Assembly (NCBI GenBank): GCA_016081115.2
Contig: CM071930.1
Location: forward strand, 9,653,419-9,717,418
DNA length: 64,000 nucleotides
Direction: 5' to 3'
Source of the DNA: Rehmannia glutinosa
Taxonomy: Eukaryota; Streptophyta; Magnoliopsida; Lamiales; Orobanchaceae
How positions within the stretch are numbered: position 1 is the stretch's first letter; each line of letters begins with the position of its first letter. The notes beneath the pieces were generated by a model that was given only the letters and a program-made list of their open reading frames with translations, searched no databases and was not told the origin of the DNA. A program made the translations under genes and the position numbers. Below, one piece after another: positions 33,691 to 44,420 of this stretch.

Positions 33691-34515
33691 TGTGCTCATA
33701 TCGTGCCATATCGTGTCAACTCCTATCGTGCCCAAATCGTGCCATATTGTGCATATCGAGCCATATTGTGCCAATCCCTATCGTGTCCAAATCGTGCCAT
33801 ATCGTGTTTCAATATTAAAAGTATTTTCTATTTATTAAAAAATGTTAAAAAATCCACAAAATTATTTTAAATTCTAAATATAAAATATAAAAAAAACCCG
33901 ATAATTTGTTTAAAAAACAAAAAAAGAATCGAAGTTATTTTAAAATAAAAAAATTACAAAAAATTAAATAAGCAACTGTTTTTTGTAAAAAAAAAACTAT
34001 ACAGTTTTTAAAAATATTTTTCCATTTATTTAAAAAATCTTAAAATTATAAATTAATAAAAACTCAAAATTATTTTAAAAAATTATTTTTTATAATAAAC
34101 AATTTTATAAAAATCTGATTTTATTTTAAAAAAACTAAAACTTGTGTTAAAAATCTGAAAATAAAGAAAGTATATTTATGTGAGAGACAAATATGACCCC
34201 ACATACTTGTTTATTTTGTATTCAGTACCAAGGGTATTTCGGTAAAAGAACCACAAAAGTGGATAGATATTAAATATTATATTAGTATTTAATTATATTA
34301 AATAATATTAAATATTAAATATCGATATGAAATATATATGCTAAATTATTGATTGATAAATATATTAGTTCAACATAATAAAGATAAAAATGAGATATTC
34401 AAATTTACAGTGTAATATAAAGTTAACTATTGGAGTTGACTCTTGAGTTCCGCTAAATTTTCTTTTAAAATATTGTAAATTCACACAAAATTACAGTAAA
34501 CTAATGGAGATGCTC
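33006..34515. mobile_element. PIF/Harbinger-like non-autonomous element (1.5 kb)
   Basis: The TIRs are GAGTATCTCCA at the left and TGGAGATGCTC at the right, the usual GAGCATCTCCA end of plant Harbinger/Tourist elements with one change. TSD TTA lies at 33003-33005 and 34516-34518. The interior is AT-rich and carries a long AT microsatellite and ATCGTGCC repeats, with no transposase. Its size suggests that other insertions are nested inside it. Confidence 0.7.
33601..33810. repeat. ATCGTGCC degenerate tandem repeat flanking an (AT)n run
   Basis: Short units such as atcgtgcc, atcgtgtc and catatcgtg repeat about 15 times. An uninterrupted (AT)n run of about 44 bp (33641-33686) splits the array. 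Spurious Tyr-Ile-rich open frames arise from it. Confidence 0.85.
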
Positions 34516-34553
34516 TTATCTCTATTCTTGGTTTTATTCTTTTTTTTTTACAA

Positions 34554-34616
34554 CAATCTCTATTCTTGGTTTTAGGATTATCCCTATTCTTGGTTTTAGG
34601 ATTATCCCTATTCGTC
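34554..34616. repeat. Short tandem repeat, about 24-bp unit
   Basis: Units of the form ctattcttggttttaggatt follow each other about 2.5 times. Confidence 0.8.
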
Positions 34617-35533
34617 GTTGGAGTAAGCTGGCTTGACTTTCAAATAATCAGGCAATTTTATAGATTATTTCCTACAACATTTATGTTTGAGGGACATGAT
34701 AACATTGTTGTTGGTCTCAACAATTGAGTTGAGTCATTCTTTCTTTTTCTTTTTTAATGGAAATAATTGTATTAAGGCTACAATTGATACTTTTTATTTT
34801 TTAAACATGTAACATTGTAACTTGTAAGTCAAAAGTTGCATTTTTAAGATTTTCATGACTACGTGGTTCAAACCGAGTCTATCCATAACGACGTAATCTT
34901 AGTCTACGGTCAAAGGCTAGGGCTTAGAATGGTACGAATATAAATTTCATAAAATTTCACTTTTGCCTACACTTAAGAGTTACTTCAAATAATTTATGTT
35001 AGTTTTAAATTGTATCTCAGATTTTATATAATATAAGCATACTTAAGTGTACACTATGTTTGATAGTATTGTTTCATGCTAGTAAATTATATTGAATTAT
35101 GATATTTTTTATATAAATATTATTGTGGATATATTCAGTTTGCGTATATCCATCGATTGTTTGATATTATAAATTGATCAGTGTTAAAGTTATTACACAT
35201 AAATATTCATTTTATAGTTCAATCTAAAGAATTGGCGTCTGCGATTTACGAACAATTTCTTTTGATAAGATCTTCTCAATTTCATTAGAGTTTCTTTTCA
35301 CTTTGGTAACAAAACCAGAATACACTTTAATGTGTTGAGCTAGACTGAATTTTAATTACACACGACACCTTAAACTTTAGTTCGTAGATATTAATGGGTG
35401 AGATCAAACTGATGATTATTATATGAATATTTTGGAAATTAACGTGAAATAATTACAATATGGAATTTGTCACATATTTAATTAGCAAGCATTGCTATAA
35501 TCTGGTAGGTTCTTCTAGTAGATAATAAATTTA
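34617..35533. other. AT-rich intergenic DNA, nothing recognised
   Basis: No gene or element boundary is supported in this stretch. Confidence 0.45.
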
Positions 35534-38080
35534 GTGGAAATGGGTCAAATTGGCCATTTCCAACTTGAAAAGATTAAAAATAGCCATTTTTTTTCAAACA
35601 CGTCTTTTTTAGCCATTTTGGGGTATGAAATGACATTCATACCTTTTAAGCATATTACATTAGGTCATATACATCTCTTTCTCCTTTTCACTCTCACTTT
35701 CACTTTCTCTCTCTCAAGAAGTGTGATGTATTGATTTCAAAGACAAAATTTTCCTAAAATTTAATTTTCGGCGACCCATTTTTTCGATCGGAATCTCGAA
35801 ATAATGTAAGCATTTGTTCTCTAGCTCATCCTTTATTCATTTTACTATCGTCTTTAGTTTGAGTTGGGTGTAGAATAGATTTGAAAACCATAGACATGAA
35901 AAAACCAGGATCGAAATAAGCTCGAACAACGACAAAAATGTAACTCATTATTGACTCGATATCGAATTACATCTAACTCGATTCGAAAGCATACAACCGA
36001 CTCATTTCGAGTTAGATGTAACTCGATTTGAGTTAGATGTAACTCAAAATCAAGTCAATCTCGAGTTACATTGTTTTTGAGTTACATGTCCGATTTGAAT
36101 TTTGTTTTTTTTTCTGTTGTTGTTGGTTTCAGATGAAGGATAATAAAGTGATAATTGTCCATAGTGGTTTTTGGGAAGGTGGTTTCTATAGGAATGGTGA
36201 AGAAATACTCATTTTTATGTCGTTGTGGATAATATTATATAGTGAGATTTGGGGATATTGTTCATAACGTTGTAAATGGTGATCGGCATTTGTGTGAATA
36301 CTAATTACAATCGTTTAATGTCAACTCGGGTGGTTAAAGGTTAAGTCTTTGATAGTGTGAATGGGATCTTCGACGTGTAGCTGAGATTTTCAAAGATCCC
36401 CGAATATTTGTGACCTTGCTACCAAAAGATCATGAGATGGTGGGGACTTCGTACACCGGAAATAGCAATCCACATGATTTTATGAACCTCATGGTTGCTC
36501 AATTCATGCCCTTAAATCCGTATAATTCTCACTACGGCATGAATTATATACATGGTCTACCACAGTGTATGCCAACCTATATGCAACATGTTGCGCCCGA
36601 TAATTGTCCAAGTAAATCTAGGATCTTGGAGCCTCAACCAATGTCTGTGCAACATGTAGTGCCCGATAATTGTCGAAGTAAATCTCCTATCTTGGAGCAT
36701 CAACCGAGAATCACTAGTAGTGATCATGTGGATGGTGATGGCGATGGTGATGATGATGGTGGTGGTGGTGGTGGTGGTGGTGGTGGATTTAATGATGATT
36801 TTAGGCGGTATGATGATGTTGGGAGGTATGAAAATTTTGGGGGTGGTGGCCATTATGATGACCAGGATTTTGTTGGTGATCAACATAATCAATAAGATGA
36901 ACAATTTGTTCCCGATGACCATGAAGGGAATGATGGTGACACATTCGAGGAAGAAGATGATAATCCAGAGTACGACGTTGACAATGAACTAGTCTGTCAA
37001 TTGATTTATGATCACTTTGGATGGGAAAAAGATGACTATTTTGTTCCCGATGACCGTGAAGGGAATGATGTGAACAATGATATCATAGGAGACAATGACG
37101 AGCATGTTCTTTGGAATAGACGATTTCCAATCCATAAGGTACCTCATGTTGATGCCAATGAAGTAGATAATGAGAACGTTGATCATACGGAGCTCCCAAT
37201 GGTTAGGTCTAAATATGCTTGGATGGCTCCTGGAACGTCTTATTAGTATCCCGACCCTAATTCCATTCCACAAGAACCACCTCACATTGAGCGTGACTTA
37301 TTCAAAGGTGCAGTGCTTGCAAGCAAGGAAGAAATGGTAACAAAGTTGGGGTTCTACCATCTGCACCATCATGTAGAGTATAGAACAACCCGGTTTTTGA
37401 CTTCACGTTATGACGTTGTTTGAAAACATAAATGATGCGCTTTCTTACTTCGTGCAAATGCTATCCAAGGAGAAACTTGGAAGGTGACTAAATTCGAGCA
37501 ACCTCATACATGTGAAGCCAACTTAAGTAGACATGCTCCTCGACAATTGCCTTCAAGATTATGGAGCTGTTTGCCCCAAAACTACTAAAGGAGGATGATC
37601 CCTTAAACCTAGGGATATTATTCTTGATTTTTTCAAACATGGATAGATATTTTGTACAACAAAGCACTAAAATCACAGCATCGTGCTTGCAACTACATAT
37701 ACGGTGACCACTTGCAATCTTGGGGATTTTGCTGCATTCTTATACATGTTGAAAAAGAGAACTGCGTACAATCGCTACACGAGACCCGATGAAGATGATA
37801 GATTCAAGTATGTTTATATTGCTTTATATGCGTCAATTAAAGGATTCAGTGAGTGTTGTAGACATGTTATTGTTGTTGATGGCACACACCTAAAGGTCAA
37901 GTTTAAAGGTGTGTTGTTTGGTTTGGATAGGTTTGATTTGGGGGTTATTCGAAAATGTGTTGGTAAAATTACTAAAGGGTAGTTATGTCATTTCGCACCC
38001 CAAAATGGCTAAAAATATGTGTTTGAAAAAGATGGCTAAAAAAGATTTTCAATTGGCCAAAAAGGCTAAAAAAAACCACT
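35534..38080 (+). mobile_element. MULE (Mutator-like element) with ~105-bp TIRs, internally deleted
   Basis: The left end 35534-35640 and right end 37975-38080 are inverted repeats over about 105 bp, with repeated words such as tagccattttggggt and a terminus GTGG/CCAC. Flanking ATAAATTTA and AAAATTTA suggest a 9-bp duplication with mismatches. The interior encodes the N-terminal half of a MULE transposase and stops after the first catalytic Asp, next to the right TIR. The element is about 2.5 kb and non-autonomous. (GGT)n and GAT-rich codons at 36735-36790 reflect an acidic/Gly-rich linker. Confidence 0.88.
36124..37982 (+). pseudogene. MULE transposase, N-terminal half only, broken
   Basis: It opens near 36124 with sequence like the MuDR N-terminus (HSGFWEGGFYRNGEEI), then a low-complexity linker with Asp/Gly repeats. 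The plant MuDR/zinc-binding domain follows (LFKGAVLASKEEMVTKLGFY near 37298; HTCEANLSR near 37510). It ends with the start of the DDE transposase domain: FKYVYIALYASIKGF and the first catalytic motif VVDGTHLK (about 37873-37896). Stops at 36892-36894, 37243-37245, about 37421 and several near 37590-37620 break it. The second Asp, the Glu and the SWIM zinc finger are missing. Confidence 0.82.
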
Positions 38081-38506
38081 GTAAAATTTAAGTTCAATAA
38101 TTCGACATTAATAGATGACTTAATGGTGTGATGCTGCACATTGAAGATGAGTATTGAGATATATGAATATTGGAAAACTAGTTCTTGGTCATTTTATCAT
38201 ATTTCTAGTGTTCAGTTTAGTCGATGATGATGACATGACATGTAAGATTGATAAATCGCAGAATCTAATTATTGGCTCCAAAAATTACAATTAGATTGAA
38301 AGTATATTGATAGAATATCCATGTGTTTATTAGATTAAAAGGACTTGATTATTCTTAAACTCAAAAGAATAAGATTGTCTAAACCGTTAGAATAAATCGT
38401 TTTCCCGACCTCCTTAATATTTCGGTAAAAATATAATTATCCCGATCTATCACTCGTGCTTATTCATAAATCACTTGGGGAATCAACCGCCATCAGTTTC
38501 GTTTCG
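38081..38506. other. AT-rich intergenic DNA, nothing recognised
   Basis: No gene or repeat boundary is supported. Confidence 0.45.
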
Positions 38507-38559
38507 TACATAAAAATATATTTTTTTTTGAAAACAAAATGAAGAACTTTCATTAATAA

Positions 38560-38990
38560 AGCGGTCGAATCGCAATTCATTCGATAATCTGGGGAGGATC
38601 ATCTCGCCACTCTTTGACACCAGGCGTAAAATACGATGCTCAGCTAACACATGAGCAACACTATTCGTTGATCTCTTAATAAAAGAACAAGACACATTTG
38701 GAAGGTACTCCAACAAATTCCTACACTCCATGATAACATCCGAAAAATACGAGTTGTCCATTAATTTGCCTCTTAATGCTTTAATCACCAAAAGCGAATT
38801 CGTCTCCAACGAAACATTAGCATTACTCGATAATCTTTCAACCAACTCAAAGCCTCTCTTATCCCTATTGCTTGACCATTTCGGCCCCCATATGCCCGAT
38901 ACAACAACCATGTTTAACAGCAATGAAGTTCCCTTTCCCCGCACAAAATCGTCCCTCGATGTGTGTCTCTTCCCTCCACGTGGTCATCAG
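38560..38990 (-). pseudogene. LINE RNase H-like domain (RVT_3), decayed
   Basis: The minus-strand frame reads like the plant LINE C-terminal RNase H domain: NVSLETNSLLVIKALRGKL, where the catalytic Asp of the usual ETDS is Asn, then the region of IMECRNLLEYLPNVSCSFIK and NSVAHVLAEH with the conserved late His region. It would degrade the RNA strand after reverse transcription. The Asp-to-Asn change and lack of upstream RT make it inactive. Confidence 0.75.
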
Positions 38991-39049
38991 TTGCCTGAAA
39001 ATTAGGAATGACATTTTCGTAACCGTCATCGTCCCAGTTCTGTGAATCG

Positions 39050-39204
39050 GAATTCTATCCCCGATTGGAGGATCTTAACCACTGACCTCCGACCTGACTA
39101 AGATTCTTGCGAGACGGAGCCATTATCCATGATCCATACGTACGCTCCGTAGAAATGGTAAGATTATTGAAAAGTTCATCTATAGTTTGGTTGACTTCCG
39201 ACAT
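39050..39204 (-). pseudogene. LINE ORF1 N-terminal fragment
   Basis: The minus-strand frame starts at 39204 (MSEVNQTIDELFNNLTISTE) and runs about 50 residues through an APSRKNLSQ segment to a stop. Plant LINE ORF1 proteins often begin this way before a DUF4283/zinc-knuckle region. The rest is deleted, and the placement before the RNase H remnant supports the call. Confidence 0.55.
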
Positions 39205-39771
39205 GATCACAAAGAACGAAAGGAAAGAAATGAAGAAAACACACTAGAAACGAAATAAGAGAGACAACAAGACAAAAACTAAAGATCACAGACTTGTTAG
39301 AAAAACAAGAACAAACATACTTGTTAGAGAACAAGACCTTCCACACTAGATGTGATTAATTATATGAAATAATAGTTAAAACAAGAAAAACTGTAAAATT
39401 TGTAGAAAATGTGAGTATCGGGCCTCCTCCTATACCTCAGAAACAGGAGAGAAGAAAAAGCCCGATAACTATCAAATCATAAAGTGAAATGCAACTTAAT
39501 GCAACTTCATCACCCGGGTCAAAGGATACAAATTAGAAACAAAAAAACTTCAAATCAAATCCAGAAGAGATTCTCACAATGACTTCTGCAAAATTAACCA
39601 ACGATGGTAATCACCCAATCCAACATAAATCCGCGATTCACCTTAGCCTCCGCTTCCGCAACCACCGCCTCCACTTCCTATGTCGAGTCCGATGGCGGTG
39701 AAGAAGAAACGACCACTAAGCTACGGCGGTAGATGATAAAACCGTCACGACTAAAATATACATAAAAATAT

Positions 39772-40140
39772 TTTTTAACTTTAGAAATACTAAAAATCGA
39801 AAAAGAAATTAAAAGTAAAATCAAACGACACCAAAGTTCCAAAAAGGGTTATTTTTCGGTTTTTAGTACCTCAATTGTACCTCTTTTCGGTTTTGATCCC
39901 AAGGTTTCAGTTTAATCGGTTTTAGTACCCAACGTTTTGAGTTTTAATCAATTTGGATACCTTCATTAAATAGTTTAAAAACCGACCGGATGATCGGTCA
40001 GAAAAGGTTTTTCAAACTTTTGAATATCTCAGTTTTGGTACCTTATGTTTACTTATTTGTCAAAATTGGTCCCTAGATATTTCAATTCTTATTCAAAGGA
40101 CCTAATCTTTTCAATACTCAAACTCTTTCACAATGGCCAC
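39772..40140. other. AT-rich DNA with GGTACC/TTGGTCC-type words
   Basis: Short recurring phrases (cggttttagtacc, ttggtacct) in both orientations resemble a degraded MITE. No ends are defined, and there is no gene. Confidence 0.35.
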
Positions 40141-40145
40141 AAAAA

Positions 40146-40164
40146 TGGTATCAGAGCCAGGTTT
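40146..40164 (+). other. Pararetroviral primer site for initiator tRNA-Met
   Basis: TGGTATCAGAGCC (40146-40158), continuing AGGTTT, matches the complement of plant initiator tRNA-Met. This is the minus-strand DNA start and conventional genome origin of plant pararetroviruses. No LTR end precedes it, which favours a pararetrovirus over a retrotransposon. Confidence 0.75.
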
Positions 40165-41365
40165 ATTAAGAACGTTTGGTTATATTTATTATATTTATGT
40201 AATTAACAATTGGTGAGAGAATTATCTCCGAGAATATGATCCGGACAATTGTCCGAGATGTACGCGTATAGGACATATCGTCAAATTTTGGCGATGTATG
40301 CACAAGAACACCTTGACCAGGTTTCATATTGGGAATACCAACATGAAGAAAAAAACAAGGCGGAGCCGACGGGAAACCTTAAGGTAATGCAAAATGCGAG
40401 CGAGAATATTATAAGCGATTGGATGCTTAACTGACCCTATATGTTCACTTGATGAACCTTCAAAGAAACGGTTCATGAAAACTCCCATCGAAACAATGAT
40501 TCATGATGGAGTACCCGAGTGGAACGAGACACTTCCCAGACAAATCTAAGTTTTCAAGATCTTGAGGTCTAAAGACGGCAGTGCACTACGGCAACCGCCA
40601 TATTCATCTACTAGTATAAGTTCATCGATCGAACCAGGATGGAGACGATGGTGAAATATCGAACTCATTCATGATATTGAACGAAACGAGAACCTGGAGG
40701 ATGGTAGAGTTCTTCCGGAGGAAAAGAAGCGTATAGATTTGGGGCATTATCCTATTTACACCAAAAAGGAAACCAACCGTCATACGAAAGATGACAGATG
40801 AGGAGAAGCTCATTGCTCTAATCAAAGGAAAATCCATCAAAAATTAAAAAAGATGGATATAGAAAAGATGAATCTTAAAGATCTACATGACCTTGCGGGA
40901 TTAGGAATTGTAGATTTAAAGATGAACACGAGATGGAACATTGGTCACCTATAATCCAACAAGGAAGACCGATTCCACCACCACTACCGATTAATCCTAA
41001 CGTCGATGAAAGTGCGGGTTACGCATAATGGAGCTCGGGGCGAAAGGATGCCACACGCTGGGGATTTCACGACCCGAGAAATGATCCATTTTCGGGGACG
41101 GAGGTCGAAACCTCTTTGCGGGAACTCGACAATCTATCTAAGTCCGAATGTGTATCGACGCCTTATGGAAGATCGCACCTCGACCCAATACATCCATATG
41201 GGTTGATGTTAAATCGGATATCCCAGTTTTAAAAATAGAGAAGTTCTCATTGATGAATGGGCTTGACTATGAGAATTTCAAACAGAACCCTTGATCTTAC
41301 AAAGGATTCATTCATTTTACTCCTTGAAATGAGTCTTGAAGGATCGGTGAAGATTGCTCTGAGAT
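40165..41365 (+). pseudogene. Pararetrovirus 5' coding region, heavily broken
   Basis: Short frames (for example 40249-40434 and 41006-41206) are interrupted by many stops. The longest begins just after the primer site and is rich in charged residues. No catalytic motif is expected in this part. It is presumably the N-terminal part of the coat-protein-containing ORF1. The assignment comes from position, not motifs. Confidence 0.5.
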
Positions 41366-42185
41366 ATGACCGATCTAGTACAAAAGGTTCGGCACATCAG
41401 AGAATCACTTAAAGGAATTGTCGATGGCATGGCTAAGCTATTCAAAATCCATTCATCCGCAGCAAAGTTATTTGAGAGATTAGAGGATGAAAAAAGAAAG
41501 AGATATAAACAAGCCCTCTATAGTCTTGAGTTACATGATATTTTTCATATTGACGAATATATCAAGTTGTTCACCTAAATACTGGTGAAAATCGAAGATT
41601 GAAGAAAAGGAAGGCGCATCTATTCTTTGCCAAGATTCCGAGTCCCGGAGAGAAATGCTTATCGGGGAATACAAGGATGGAGCGGAAGTAGAAACTGTGG
41701 CCAGAAAAATGTCTTTCCTAAAGGCCAAGTTATCTGAATGGTGTTACCAAGCAGCTCTGTACAGGAATTACAAGAGATTAAGAGGAATTAACAAAGCAGT
41801 TCCTCTATGTTGTGTGGATAATGACATCCCAACAATGGTGGGAGGTCAACCAAGGCGGCACAAAAAGAAGAAGGAGCGAAGCCATCCATACCGCCGAGAA
41901 TGCAACAACAAAAGAAGCAGGTCTTCATGGAGACCTAGAAGGTTCTGGTCAAAACAGAAAGCCTGAAGTTACAAATCAGGGCAAAGACCAGCACCAAGCA
42001 GGAGTAGAGCCTCTTCATCAGGTTTTAATCAAGCAAGTACCAATAGAACGCCAGGAAGGAGAACTTTCAGACGAGCTCACACCAGGGCCAATGAAAGTTT
42101 CAAAGATTGTAATTGCTGGACATGCGGAGCAAGGGGGCATATCTCAACAGATTGCCCAGACAATCAAAGACGAGGAGTCAGATAG
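41366..42185 (+). pseudogene. Pararetrovirus coat protein (capsid), broken
   Basis: The capsid protein packages viral DNA. The segment 41366-41578 is helical and charged. From 41655 the frame reads through helical capsid-type sequence with Trp-Cys and Tyr residues, then a lysine/arginine-rich stretch (41850-41960). It shifts or stops at 41967. In the same frame as 41655, a CCHC zinc knuckle (CX2CX4HX4C, all ligands present) lies at 42114-42155, followed by a stop at 42183-42185. A basic region plus one knuckle near the C-terminus is the hallmark of caulimovirid capsid proteins. Frameshifts and stops separate the parts. Confidence 0.75.
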
Positions 42186-42326
42186 TTGAGCTACACCGAG
42201 ATCGATAAGCTATCATTATCAAGATTTATTCCAGGTGTATCAATTTGAGGATATACCCTCAGATGAAAACATCTATGAAGAAGAAATCTATTCTGACGAT
42301 GGAAGTGACTCCAGCTTAAAATCAGA
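42186..42326 (+). other. Viral spacer between coat and movement protein regions
   Basis: About 140 bp rich in Glu/Asp-type codons with several stops. This may be the decayed N-terminus of the movement protein ORF. Confidence 0.4.
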
Positions 42327-43135
42327 GTGAAGAAGAAATTCTTCAACAGACGGTCAGGGAGGATATGTCGGGATTCATCTCTTACACTATGTCATAAGAC
42401 TCTTATGAGAATTATGAAGGAAGATCCAAAGCTTCAGATATATGATGGATTTACAATCGGGGCTATGGAAAAGGCTTTGGATAAGATTGGTTTTCATAAT
42501 AGAAAACACCAAATTATCCACAGGGTAACAACCGGAGAATTTGCCATTCCGATGGAGTTTACTGGTAATCTGATCGAGATGTAGTTGGTCCCTATTAAAG
42601 AAATCGAAGAGATCAAAAGCAAAGTGAAAAGAGAAGTTGCAAATACACTCTCATGGATTCATATCGGAGCCATAAGAGTCATTATTAAAGCAACATTCAA
42701 AGAAGGAATAGATTCGCCACTCAATCTTGCTATTTTTGACAAGCGAATCTCACATCTCAAGGATTCACGCCGCGATTCTGAAATTTGTATGCAGGAAAAT
42801 TAGCATTCAATGTCTATCCAAGGATTGCATACAATTTGGGAGATCGAGATTTTAATCGAGTCCTAACCCTTCATCAAGATTTCAAAAGAGTCGATTTGAT
42901 AAAAAAAGAAAATAGGCCTTACTCGATCACATACAAGATTTCCTATGCTCTCTCGAATACACATCATTCTGAAGTATTCCTGAGAAAGGAATTTATTGAA
43001 GTCCCAAGAATCTTTGAGGACTTTGCCAGGGTGGTTCTACTAGAAATCATTGAGTCTCCAACTATAAAGGAGATTGATATGATAATTCAAGATCAACCAG
43101 TCTTCAACAAAAGTCGAAGTCTCGAGTTGAGCTAA
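42327..43135 (+). pseudogene. Pararetrovirus movement protein (30K superfamily), broken
   Basis: Movement proteins form tubules at plasmodesmata to pass virus between cells. Signatures visible: a conserved HRVTTGE-type motif (about 42520-42545), a hydrophobic beta-strand block IGAIRVIIKA followed by a GIDSP turn and a DKRIS segment (42660-42755), and the later FNVYPRIAYNL / ALSNTHHSE blocks (42808-42970). Together these match the caulimovirid movement protein core. There is an in-frame stop at 42582-42584 and a frame change near 42790. The placement after the coat protein is the key taxonomic clue. Confidence 0.78.
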
Positions 43136-43522
43136 GATGATGTCTTTCAAAGAGATAGAATGGTGAGTAGCAGTTGGGAAGAAGAAGAACTAAGTCTGAT
43201 TCAACGCATCCCCCGATGTTTTCAAAACATCAGGAGAGCTGAAATGTCCAGAAGGTTGGCGAGAAGTTGAAGTAATATTCGACATCACTCAAAAGGATAA
43301 TATTTTTCCTTGTGATGTTCTATATTATCTCCAACAACCAATAGTTGGGAGGTATCAAGGAAGCCTGAAGATAGGAGAAATTGAGCTGACTATCTCAGGA
43401 GTTGCAGGAAAGATCCCAGAGCAATTAATACTGAGAATTGAATTTCTTGAGGATCATAAACCTTGGGAAAGATTACATGACGGAATGGAGTTCACAGTGG
43501 CAGATAAAAGATATAAAATCAG
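43136..43522 (+). pseudogene. Pararetrovirus coding sequence, function unassigned
   Basis: One frame between stops reads protein-like sequence containing CPEGWREVEVIFDI and a PWERLHDGMEF-type segment. It lies between the movement protein core and the protease, so it could be the movement protein C-terminus or the polymerase N-terminus. I do not recognise a domain. Confidence 0.5.
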
Positions 43523-43752
43523 ATGACCACTAGTCCATTCTCCATATACATTTCTATCGGAATGTTATATGTTGAATACAAGGCCAAGTATTTCACCGCC
43601 TATATTGATTCAGTGTTTCGGAATATGTACTGCAAAGCCGGATGTTTTCCTAAAGAAATCGGAGAAGATTTACCAGCTATTGCAGGAAGAGATTTCTCAA
43701 AAGAATTCTTATTCTTAACAGAGGAATTAAACAAAGCAGAAATCATGATCGG
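43523..43752 (+). pseudogene. Pararetrovirus aspartic protease region at the start of pol
   Basis: The frame has the hydrophobic strand and AYIDS that lead into the retropepsin active site. The expected D-[ST]-G is interrupted (DSV), and the following CKAGCFP segment, typical of caulimovirid proteases, is kept. The active site is therefore damaged. It runs into the run of Ns, so RT and RNase H cannot be seen. Confidence 0.65.
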
Positions 43753-43852
43753 NNNNNNNNNNNNNNNNNNNNNNNNNNNNNNNNNNNNNNNNNNNNNNNN
43801 NNNNNNNNNNNNNNNNNNNNNNNNNNNNNNNNNNNNNNNNNNNNNNNNNNNN
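43753..43852. other. Assembly gap (100 Ns)
   Basis: Exactly 100 Ns, the usual placeholder for a gap of unknown size, inside the pararetrovirus polymerase region. Confidence 0.99.
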
Positions 43853-44390
43853 GAAGTTACGTATTGCTAAACATCCAAAACCAACTCACATCCAACCGCA
43901 GCTGGCCAACCATACAAATTCGATTCATAATATTAATATTTGAAGAGTATAATCTTCAATAGAAGAATCTCCTTTCTTAAAGGTCATGAAGCAACTTCTT
44001 ACATGTAAAGAATCGTGATTCGATCGTGCTGCGGCGAATAAAACCTCAAAATATTCCACAAATCACCGCAGAATAATAACGATGTACATATACAAGCATC
44101 GATTCGGGAAATAGAATCATAGATCCATGTTTTTACACGTCATCTAATAATTTTCTTATTTTAAAATTCAAATTTAAGTTGTTTGCTTTCTCACACATTG
44201 TGAATAGATTTATTAAATAAATGCTTGATTTATAAAAGGATCAAGCGGTAAAACTCAATTTCCTAAGCTTTGGGACAATGGAAAGATCGATTTTAATAAA
44301 GAGATTCTAAGAGTCCTAGTCCTTATATGATTAGAATCCTATTGTACTACGCCTCTTTCTTCCTGTTTTGCAGTGGACTCAAACCTTCAA
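43853..44390 (+). other. Sequence after the gap, no recognisable coding
   Basis: There are many stops in all frames. By position it may be the end of the pararetrovirus or its intergenic region upstream of the promoter. No motif proves this. Confidence 0.35.
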
Positions 44391-44420
44391 AAGGATCACT
44401 TATATAAAGAAGGACGCCTC
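44391..44420 (+). promoter_or_regulatory. TATA box of a pararetrovirus-type or LTR promoter
   Basis: CTTATATAAAGAAGGACGCC (about 44398-44417) closely resembles the TATA context of caulimovirid pregenomic RNA promoters. Because decayed Sirevirus-like LTR sequence follows within 350 bp, a retrotransposon LTR promoter cannot be excluded. Confidence 0.45.

Larger units (their letters stand above)
38520..39758 (-). mobile_element. L1-type LINE, internally deleted, with 13-bp TSD
   Basis: The minus-strand retroposon has its 5' end at 39758 and a short poly-A end at 38520-38530. The flanking duplication TACATAAAAATAT is exact (38507-38519 and 39759-39771). The 5' UTR (39205-39758) leads to an ORF1 start at 39204. 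After about 150 bp of ORF1 the sequence jumps to the RNase H domain (38990-38560) and then the 3' UTR. Endonuclease and reverse transcriptase are missing. Confidence 0.88.

Noticed and set aside
33470..33870. Tyr-Ile-rich open frames on both strands
   Set aside because: They are translations of an (AT)n microsatellite and ATCGTGCC repeats.
36720..36992. Met/Val-rich frame beside the MULE transposase
   Set aside because: It is a shifted-frame shadow of the Asp/Gly linker of the transposase.
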